DNA of 5,523 nucleotides. Source: DATIXD01 sp035518875 (GTDB lineage Bacteria; Pseudomonadota; Gammaproteobacteria; Methylococcales; Methylococcaceae). Positions 1 to 4,636 of this stretch are shown one piece after another (position 1 is the stretch's first letter; each line of letters opens with the position of its first letter). The notes under the pieces were generated by a model, which was given only the letters and a program-made list of their open reading frames with translations, ran no database searches and had not been told where the DNA came from. Both the position numbers and the translations under genes were made by a program. The stretch spans positions 1 to 5,523 of the forward strand of contig DATIXD010000025.1 of the NCBI GenBank assembly GCA_035518875.1. Reading direction: 5' to 3'.

Positions 1-1
1 C

Positions 2-484
2 GACCGCCTGCTCGCGAGTGGTTACTTCCGCGCGAAGATGGCCCAGGAAAAACTAATCAAGGCTTCCCCGATTCCTTACACGATCGTGCGTGCTACGCAG
101 TTCTTCGAGTTCGTGGGCGGCATCGCCCAATCGGCGACTGAAGGGCAGACGGTTCGGCTTCCACCGGTTCTGATGCAGCCCATTGCGTCGGATGACGTCG
201 CCGCCGTTATGGCCGATGTGGCCCTCGCTGAGCCGTTGAACGGCACGTTCGATCTGGCAGGTCCCGAACCGATTCGGCAAGACGACCTCGTGCGGCAATT
301 CCTGAACGCAACCGGGGACGCACGGACGGTAATCACTGATCCCAAGGCGCTTTACTTCGGGATCACGGTGGACGATCAAAGCCTCACCCCAGGCGATCAC
401 CCGCGCCTCGGCCCGACACGTTTCGAGGACTGGCTTCGCCACAAGGCCGAACCAGGCGTTGCAGCAGACGGCGGGGGCATGTAG
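2..484 (+). CDS. SDR/NmrA-type NAD(P)-binding oxidoreductase, C-terminal part (5' end outside window)
   Basis: The reading frame is open from base 2 to a TAG at 482-484 and gives 160 residues; an ATG at 38 is internal, because the conserved sequence starts before it. Residues 8-12 read YFRAK, a YxxxK signature as in the short-chain dehydrogenase/reductase active site, followed by AQEKLI and PYTIVRATQFFEF, which is typical of atypical SDRs of the NmrA/NAD(P)H-binding type. Further on come QPIASDDVA, GTFDLAGPE and a closing RFEDWL, all as expected for the substrate-binding half. The missing N-terminal part should hold the GxxGxxG Rossmann motif. The family usually has about 250 residues, so roughly 90 are missing. 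The substrate cannot be told. The last 12 residues (from 446) are encoded by the attC-like site, the stop lying in its loop, and look like an unconserved tail. The protein is probably cytosolic and, by position, a cassette gene. Confidence 0.85.
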   Translation, partial: DRLLASGYFRAKMAQEKLIKASPIPYTIVRATQFFEFVGGIAQSATEGQTVRLPPVLMQPIASDDVAAVMADVALAEPLNGTFDLAGPEPIRQDDLVRQFLNATGDARTVITDPKALYFGITVDDQSLTPGDHPRLGPTRFEDWLRHKAEPGVAADGGGM

Positions 485-542
485 CGTTTCTGGACTTCAT
501 GGCTGACTGGGCCCCCGCCGCTGCTGACTTTGGTCGTTGGGC
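446..542 (+). other. attC-like integron recombination site 1
   Basis: The left arm has R'' GCCGAAC (446-452), a 5-nt spacer and L'' GTTGCAGC (458-465). The right arm has L' GCTGACTT (523-530), a 5-nt spacer and R' GTTGGGC (536-542), a perfect GTTRRRY core. R'' and R' pair at 6 of 7 positions. Between them 462-478 pairs with 511-526 over 16 bp, interrupted only by an unpaired A468, enclosing a 32-nt loop. G461 at position 4 of L'' is unpaired, the position of the usual extrahelical base, although the canonical top-strand base there is C. The total length of 97 bp is within the usual attC range. Integron integrases recognise such sites as folded bottom strands and cut between G536 and T537. The upstream oxidoreductase gene stops inside the site, as cassette genes often do. 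An ordinary terminator is less likely because no T-run follows the stem. Confidence 0.75.
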
Positions 543-547
543 ATAAT

Positions 548-554
548 AGGAGAG
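548..554 (+). promoter_or_regulatory. Ribosome binding site that decides the DUF4160 start
   Basis: AGGAGAG lies 9-11 nt before ATG 564. This supports that ATG over an upstream in-frame TTG at 537, which would place the Shine-Dalgarno sequence inside the gene and start exactly on the cassette border. Confidence 0.7.
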
Positions 555-563
555 ATCGTTGTA

Positions 564-836
564 ATGCCTACAATCTCGATGTTCTATGGCATTCTTATCC
601 GAATGTTTTTCTATGATACGGATAAGCACAACGTGCCCCATATCCATGCTGAATATCAGGGTCACGTAGCTGTATATTCCATTCCCGATGGTGTCGTATT
701 GGCTGGCGAAGTGCCGCCAAAGAAGCACAAACTGGTTGTCGCATGGATTGAGATACACCAAGATGATTTGCTTGCCGATTGGCAATTGGCTGTGAACGGC
801 AAGAAACCCTTTCCAATTCGCGGACTTGACCAATGA
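564..836 (+). CDS. DUF4160 domain protein (small, possible toxin-antitoxin-like partner)
   Basis: This is a 90-residue protein starting MPTISMFYGILIRMFFYD, the standard opening of the DUF4160 family, followed by the family's conserved PHIHAEY (residues 25-31), GEVPPKK (48-54) and W61. Domain and protein have the same length, so the protein is complete. The family has no established biochemical role. Its genes are very often found directly before a DUF2442 gene in chromosomes, mobile regions and cassette arrays, and the pair has the layout of a type II toxin-antitoxin module, but that is inference. The stop codon overlaps the next start as ATGA, indicating translational coupling and probably joint stoichiometry. 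No signal peptide or membrane segment is visible, so it should be cytosolic. Codon use is AT-richer than in the flanking genes. Confidence 0.88.
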   Translation: MPTISMFYGILIRMFFYDTDKHNVPHIHAEYQGHVAVYSIPDGVVLAGEVPPKKHKLVVAWIEIHQDDLLADWQLAVNGKKPFPIRGLDQ

Positions 837-1123
837 ATATTGCAGAAATAATTCCGAAAGATAATTACATGCTGTACATCAAAGCCGAAGATGGGAAAAC
901 AGGTTTATTCGATGTAAAACCATATCTTGAATCCGAAGTTTTCGCGCCGCTGAAAGACAGCACCGAGTTCGAACGAATTCACAACGGCAAGTACTTTATT
1001 GAGTGGGACTGTGGAGCAGACCTTTCTGCAGATACTATTCAGGCACGATGGGAAACTGCATCAACTGGGGATGCCCAACAAAGCGCTCCAGTGGACTCCG
1101 CTGACGCTGCGCCGCTGAGCTAA
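833..1123 (+). CDS. DUF2442 domain protein (partner of the DUF4160 protein)
   Basis: This 96-residue protein shows the DUF2442 pattern: an N-terminal I-P-K-D-N-Y-M-L-Y strand, GLFDVKPYL (24-32), VFAPLKD (36-42), F46 and the hallmark FIEWDCGADLSADTI (55-69). It has no strong Shine-Dalgarno sequence of its own. The start overlaps the stop of the preceding gene by ATGA, so it should be translated by coupling. The domain ends near residue 74. Residues 81-96, rich in A, S, P and D, are encoded by the second attC-like site, and the TAA at 1121-1123 straddles its L' box and spacer. DUF2442 proteins are small, without a confirmed function; related domains are sometimes joined to helix-turn-helix DNA-binding domains, which would suit an antitoxin or regulator, but no such domain is present here. 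Confidence 0.88.
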   Translation: MNIAEIIPKDNYMLYIKAEDGKTGLFDVKPYLESEVFAPLKDSTEFERIHNGKYFIEWDCGADLSADTIQARWETASTGDAQQSAPVDSADAAPLS

Positions 1124-1133
1124 TTCGTCCGGC
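1073..1133 (+). other. attC-like integron recombination site 2, right core degenerate
   Basis: The site has R'' GCCCAAC (1073-1079, perfect RYYYAAC), a 5-nt spacer, L'' GCTCCAGT (1085-1092), L' GCTGAGCT (1114-1121), a 5-nt spacer and R' GTCCGGC (1127-1133). L'' and L' pair as GCT/AGC plus CAGTGG/CCGCTG with one G-T wobble, leaving C1088 unpaired at position 4 of L''. That is the canonical position and base of the extrahelical nucleotide that orients attC recombination. The loop is 17 nt. R'' and R' pair at 5 of 7 positions, because R' has CC where TTRRRY expects T and a purine. At 61 bp it is near the short end of the attC size range. It has the same geometry as the site at 446-542, which argues against chance. 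Recombination activity may be reduced by the altered core. Confidence 0.68.
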
Positions 1134-1160
1134 GATTAAATGCAGGCTCGTCGGTTTGCG

Positions 1161-1166
1161 TAAAAT
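1161..1166 (+). promoter_or_regulatory. Possible -10 element before the PLD-like gene
   Basis: TAAAAT matches the sigma-70 -10 consensus at 5 of 6 positions and lies 40 nt before the start at 1206. The best -35 candidate, TTAAAT at 1136-1141, is poor and has a 19-nt spacer. This would give the downstream gene its own promoter, but the evidence is weak. Confidence 0.25.
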
Positions 1167-1194
1167 GGCGACCTCTCAGTGCCACTCACTCGTC

Positions 1195-1199
1195 GGAGG
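1195..1199 (+). promoter_or_regulatory. Ribosome binding site that decides the PLD-like gene start
   Basis: GGAGG lies 6 nt before ATG 1206. It rules out the longer frame from GTG 1179, which has no comparable site and adds only a basic, unconserved stretch of nine residues. Confidence 0.8.
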
Positions 1200-1205
1200 C
1201 ATGCG

Positions 1206-2936
1206 ATGAATGGTGAGTTTCAGGTGATCGGCCGCAGTGCATCAGCACTTTTCACGCTCAAGCTTCACCGCGGCGACGGGATGACCCTTCTGGCGATGAA
1301 TTGGAAGACCGGAAAGCCACCACGGGACTTCGTCGGCTTCGCGATCGAGTACAAGGAGCCAGGCGGCGACAGGTTCTTTGCTTTGAAGAACCGCCTTGCA
1401 TTCCCCCGCTCCGGAGGCGGAGTTGACTCAACCCGTCTTTCGACCATGCGTTCGCCTATCCAGAAATTCCGTTGGGTGCATTTCCCTCGCAACGCGGAAC
1501 TCTCCGGCGAATTCGTCTACCGGGTCACACCGGTCTTCATGAATGACCTCGACGAGCTGAGTTACGGCGAAGCGCAGGAGGCCGCGATCGAGCTGCGGCG
1601 CGAAACGTACCCGGGACAACTCAATGTCACCTTCACCCGCGGATTCGTCTCGTCGCAGGCATTCGTGGATCGGTTTGCCCCAGACAAGGATTCCCTTTCG
1701 ACACTCATTCCCGCGAAGGCCGATGAGGGATTGGACTTTGTTCCAACTCATCCCAAGGCGAAGGAAGCTCTGGCGTGGATGGGTTTCGAGGCGCGGGATG
1801 CCATCCTTGAAGTGCTCGACGAGGCCATCGCCGACAAGAAGGCACAGGTCCGCGTGGTGGCCTACGACTTGTGCGAGCTTGATGTCGTGTCGCGTCTGAC
1901 GAAGCTAGGCGACCGACTGAAGATCGTCATCGACGACAGTGATGCCCACGGTGAGCCGGATTCGGCCGAAACGCAGGCGGCGAAGATTCTCGAGGCCTCG
2001 GCCGGCGCGGGGAACGTGAAGCGGCACCACATGAGCAACCTTCAGCACAACAAGACCATCGTGGTTGATGGGCCGAGGGTGCAAGCGGCTGTGTGCGGTT
2101 CGACGAATTTCACCTGGCGCGGGTTCTTCGTGCAAGCGAACAACGCCCTGATTCTGCGCGGCAACAACGCGGTCAGGCCGTTCCTCTCGGCGTTTGAGGA
2201 CTATTGGCAGCACGACTCCGTCGCGGGCTTCGGCCAGACGGCATCCGCCAAGTGGACGGACCTCGGGTTGAACGGGATCGACGCCAAGGTCGCGTTTTCA
2301 CCGCATTCGACTCAGAACGCGCTATTGGCAAAGGTGGCCGCGGACATCGGGGAGAAAACCTCCTCGTGCCTATTCTACTCGCTGGCGTTCCTCTTCCAAA
2401 CGCCGGGGCCGATTCGCGACGCGATCGAGACGCTTTCCAAGCGCAATGACATCTTCGTGTACGGCATTTCCGACAAGAAGGTCGGTGGTGGCCTCGATCT
2501 TCAGAAGCCCGACGGCAATGTCTCGCCGGTTCGGCCTGCGGCGCTGACCAAGAACATTCCAGAGCCGTTCAAGTCGGAGCCGACGGGTCTGGTGGGTGGC
2601 GTCGGCAATCGCATGCACCACAAGTTCATCGTGATCGATTTCGACAAGCCCAGCGCGCGAGTCTATCTCGGCTCGTACAACTTCTCGAACCCAGCGGACA
2701 CCAAGAACGGGGAGAACCTGTTGCTCATCCGCGACCGCCGGATCGCGGTCTCCTACACCATCGAAGCGCTGCGAATTTTCGACCATTACCACTTCCGAGT
2801 GGTTCAAGAAGAGGCGAAGAAAACCAAGAAGAAACTCACCCTCGCCAAGCCCCCGCGAAGCGCGGGGGAAGAACCGTGGTGGGCCGAGGACTACAGCAAC
2901 GCGCGGAAGATTCGTGATCGCGAGCTCTTCGCGTAA
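1206..2936 (+). CDS. Phospholipase D superfamily protein with two HKD motifs
   Basis: The protein has 576 residues. The first HKD motif is H281-N-K283 with D288 and GSTNF at 298-302; the second is H471-H-K473 with D478 and GSYNFS at 489-494. Both catalytic His-Lys pairs are intact, so one chain can form the pseudodimeric active site in which one histidine makes a phospho-enzyme intermediate. Roughly residues 1-145 hold no HKD element and read as beta-rich (FAIEYKE, FVYRVTPVF), possibly a fibronectin III-like or other recognition domain. The C-terminal tail has a lysine-rich stretch (about 535-545) and then PWWAEDYS. There is no signal peptide or membrane segment, so it is probably cytosolic. 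The superfamily includes phospholipases, cardiolipin synthases and nucleases, and the substrate cannot be read from the motifs. The cytosolic build and the cassette-edge setting make a nuclease more attractive than a lipase, but that is inference. Confidence 0.85.
   Translation: MNGEFQVIGRSASALFTLKLHRGDGMTLLAMNWKTGKPPRDFVGFAIEYKEPGGDRFFALKNRLAFPRSGGGVDSTRLSTMRSPIQKFRWVHFPRNAELSGEFVYRVTPVFMNDLDELSYGEAQEAAIELRRETYPGQLNVTFTRGFVSSQAFVDRFAPDKDSLSTLIPAKADEGLDFVPTHPKAKEALAWMGFEARDAILEVLDEAIADKKAQVRVVAYDLCELDVVSRLTKLGDRLKIVIDDSDAHGEPDSAETQAAKILEASAGAGNVKRHHMSNLQHNKTIVVDGPRVQAAVCGSTNFTWRGFFVQANNALILRGNNAVRPFLSAFEDYWQHDSVAGFGQTASAKWTDLGLNGIDAKVAFSPHSTQNALLAKVAADIGEKTSSCLFYSLAFLFQTPGPIRDAIETLSKRNDIFVYGISDKKVGGGLDLQKPDGNVSPVRPAALTKNIPEPFKSEPTGLVGGVGNRMHHKFIVIDFDKPSARVYLGSYNFSNPADTKNGENLLLIRDRRIAVSYTIEALRIFDHYHFRVVQEEAKKTKKKLTLAKPPRSAGEEPWWAEDYSNARKIRDRELFA
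2850..2868 (+). repeat. Perfect GC hairpin inside the PLD-like coding region
   Basis: CCCCCGCG (2850-2857) and CGCGGGGG (2861-2868) form an 8-bp perfect stem with an AAG loop. It encodes the linker after the lysine-rich stretch near the protein's C-terminus. No T-run follows, so it is not a terminator. It could slow translation or be a REP-like remnant. Confidence 0.6.
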
Positions 2937-3001
2937 ACCGGCCCAAATAGCTGGAGTGTTCGCCATAGTCGGTGCCTGTGGCAAGTGGCGATGACCACCT
3001 A

Positions 3002-3057
3002 GTCGGCAGCGCCAGGCAATAGCCGTTTGCAGCGACCAACGTCGGCGCTGAGCCGAC
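3002..3057. repeat. Inverted repeat with alternative hairpins in the PLD-DUF1624 spacer
   Basis: GTCGGC-AGCGCC (3002-3013) pairs with GGCGCT-GA-GCCGAC (3044-3057), 12 bp with a 2-nt bulge and a 30-nt loop. GTCGGC occurs again at 3041-3046 and can pair with the same GCCGAC (3052-3057) around a 5-nt loop, so the two folds exclude each other. No T-run follows. The rest of the 2937-3186 spacer shows only a short GGGA/TCCC palindrome (3067-3077) and no further gene. Confidence 0.45.
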
Positions 3058-3186
3058 AGTATGTCGGGGACGGTCCCGTGGTTACCCGGCTGTCACCGAC
3101 CAGCACGTGAAACCCGGCGCGGGACGCACACCCGCACAGTGCTTACACGATCAACCTTTGCCAGCCTTGCGACGGAAACCCTGATT

Positions 3187-4374
3187 ATGGAACAGGCGCA
3201 GAAGATCTTCGACCGGCGGGTCGTCGCCATCGACCTGGTCCGCGGCATGATCATGGTCCTGATGGCACTGGACCACACACGTGATTTTTTCAGCCGGGCG
3301 GACTTCGACCCTCTGGATCTGCAAAAGACTCACGCCGCCCTGTTCCTCACCCGCTGGGTGACCCATTTTTGCGCGCCGTTGTTCATTTTCCTGTCCGGCG
3401 CCAGTACCTTCCTGTCCCTTGCCCGCCACGCAGACCCGGCCGGGCAATCCCGTCTACTCCTAACCCGTGGTGCACTTCTTATCCTTCTGGAACTGACCCT
3501 CGTCCGCTGGACGGGCTGGAACTTCGGTCTGGAAATGCATCGTGTCGGGGCGGGGGTACTGTGGGCGATCGGTTGGTCGATGATCTGCCTGAGTATCCTG
3601 ATCCGGTTGCGTTTGTCGGTGGTTGGCCTGGTGGGGTTGATCATGATCGTCGGCCATAATCTCCTCGACGGTCTCGGCGCTGAGCGATTCGGTCACTGGG
3701 GCTGGCTGTGGCAGATCCTCCACGCCGGTGGCGGTTTCGAATATGGGCCGGGGCTACGATTCGTCGCCATTTATCCGCTGATTCCCTGGATCGGCGTCAT
3801 GGCGGCCGGTTTCGCTTTCGGCCCGGTGTTCCTGCGGGAAACGGCATTGCGGCGCCAATCGCTGTTGCACTGGGGAATGGCCTTAACGGCGGGCTACGTC
3901 CTGTTGCGCTTAGGGAATCTCTATGGCGATTCCGCGCGATGGTCGATCCAGCAGTCGGACCTGTACACCCTCCTGTCTTTCCTCAAATGCACGAAGTATC
4001 CGCCGTCGCTGCACTATCTGCTCATGACTCTGGGACCGGGGTTGATCCTGCTGGCGGTCCTGGATCGTCCCGTGCCCCGATGGCTGCAGCCGGTCAATGT
4101 GTTCGGCCAGGTGCCTTTGTTTTTCTACGTCCTCCATTTGCCGTTGATTCATGGCCTGGCCGCCCTGGTGGACTATGGCCGTTACGGGCACGCCCCATGG
4201 CAATTCGGTTGGCCTTTCGCGGCGGCCGACTTGCCGCATCCGCCGGACCATGGTTTCGGCCTACTCATCGTTTACCTGGCTACGGCCTTCGTGGTGGTTT
4301 GTCTCTTCCCGCTCTGCCGATGGTTTGCAGGATTGAAACGGACCAGCCGACGGTTGTGGGTCCGTCTGCTCTAG
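3187..4374 (+). CDS. DUF1624 / heparan-alpha-glucosaminide N-acetyltransferase-like membrane protein
   Basis: The protein has 395 residues. It starts with a short cytoplasmic stretch, then RRVVAIDLVRGMIMVLMALD, followed by H-T-R-D-F-F. The D29-H30 pair at the end of the first membrane helix is the family hallmark, and the equivalent histidine region is linked to acetyl transfer in the lysosomal enzyme HGSNAT. Further hydrophobic segments fall at about 62-78, 92-106, 121-140, 143-158, 191-215, 228-242, 277-292, 305-327 and 357-377, so about ten helices. KYPPSLHYLLMTLG (270-283) and VLHLPLIH (315-322) are also family-typical. ATG 3187 is chosen, with a weak GGAAA at 3174-3178; an upstream extension to ATG 3061 would add 42 residues that do not look like a signal or membrane segment. 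It is an inner-membrane protein, possibly acylating a sugar or glycan, but the bacterial substrate is unknown. Confidence 0.85.
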   Translation: MEQAQKIFDRRVVAIDLVRGMIMVLMALDHTRDFFSRADFDPLDLQKTHAALFLTRWVTHFCAPLFIFLSGASTFLSLARHADPAGQSRLLLTRGALLILLELTLVRWTGWNFGLEMHRVGAGVLWAIGWSMICLSILIRLRLSVVGLVGLIMIVGHNLLDGLGAERFGHWGWLWQILHAGGGFEYGPGLRFVAIYPLIPWIGVMAAGFAFGPVFLRETALRRQSLLHWGMALTAGYVLLRLGNLYGDSARWSIQQSDLYTLLSFLKCTKYPPSLHYLLMTLGPGLILLAVLDRPVPRWLQPVNVFGQVPLFFYVLHLPLIHGLAALVDYGRYGHAPWQFGWPFAAADLPHPPDHGFGLLIVYLATAFVVVCLFPLCRWFAGLKRTSRRLWVRLL

Positions 4375-4392
4375 ACGTCGACCGGTCGTACA

Positions 4393-4413
4393 AGCGAATT
4401 CCCCCGAATCGCT
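4393..4413. repeat. Small hairpin after the DUF1624 gene
   Basis: AGCGA and TTC pair with GAA and TCGCT, with one bulged A (4398) and a CCCC loop, an 8-bp stem starting 19 nt after the stop codon. No T-run follows directly. It competes with the longer fold at 4401-4470. Confidence 0.4.
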
Positions 4414-4470
4414 GCTCATGGCCGCTCCCACCGCTCGTCGAGGCGGCGCGCCGGCTCAGCGGGGGATTTT
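4401..4470 (+). terminator. Possible terminator of the DUF1624 gene
   Basis: CCCC and CGCTG (4401-4414, interrupted) can pair with CAGCG and GGGG (4457-4465), followed by ATTTT (4466-4470). The stem is broken by a left-side bulge and encloses a long GC-rich loop, so this is only a candidate. The remaining intergenic DNA up to 4636 has no recognisable gene and no promoter I can define. Confidence 0.3.
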
Positions 4471-4625
4471 AAATGCAGCGGTTTCGCACATGGTTCATTC
4501 CCGATATGTTTGCGTTATCGTAACCAGAGCAACGATCATGTAGGGCAAGCAATTTAGGCCGGCGCCGAGCCCTGCGGATCGCGTCTGAGCCATGCCCTCA
4601 ATACCGCTTAAACCATTTCTTTGAT

Positions 4626-4631
4626 GGAGAG
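4626..4631 (+). promoter_or_regulatory. Ribosome binding site of the TPR protein gene
   Basis: GGAGAG lies 5 nt before ATG 4637. It supports this start over ATG codons at 4621-4626 in other frames. Confidence 0.75.
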
Positions 4632-4636
4632 CGCCA

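Larger units (their letters stand above)
537..1127 (+). mobile_element. Integron gene cassette carrying a DUF4160-DUF2442 gene pair
   Basis: The borders are set by the expected integrase cut points in the two attC-like sites, after G536 and after G1127, giving a cassette of 591 bp. It starts TTGGGCATAA, the usual look of a cassette 5' end. It has only 27 nt before the first start codon and then holds two tightly packed small genes in the cassette direction, closing with its own attC-like site. By hand count GC is about 44% over 561-1040, against about 60% in sampled stretches of the following gene, which fits separate acquisition. Between the border and the first gene there is no room for a complete promoter, so transcription probably comes from upstream. 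The right core is degenerate, so the cassette may no longer be excised precisely. Confidence 0.65.

Noticed and set aside
542..547. CATAAT as a -10 box for the DUF4160 gene
   Set aside because: Transcription would start within or after the ribosome binding site and no -35 is present at the right distance.
537..563. In-frame TTG start adding nine residues to the DUF4160 protein
   Set aside because: The AGGAG would lie inside the gene, the family begins at MPTIS, and the TTG coincides with the attC cut point.
1134..1142. GATTAAATG as the right core of the second attC
   Set aside because: It breaks the 5-nt spacer symmetry and does not pair with GCCCAAC; GTCCGGC at 1127-1133 fits both better.
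2370..2984. Long open frame of 204 codons on the minus strand
   Set aside because: It lies antisense to the HKD-containing gene, has no recognisable domain, and is explained by the high GC of the third codon positions.
3061..3186. N-terminal extension of the DUF1624 protein from ATG 3061
   Set aside because: The 42 extra residues are arginine-rich and unconserved in look, and the family starts shortly before the RRVVAIDLVRG motif.
3708..4472. Open frame of 254 codons on the plus strand
   Set aside because: It overlaps the membrane protein gene in another frame and has a proline- and arginine-rich composition with no domain.
4385..4478. Third attC ending at TTTTAAATGC
   Set aside because: There is no RYYYAAC partner on the left and no L-box geometry, only an imperfect stem.
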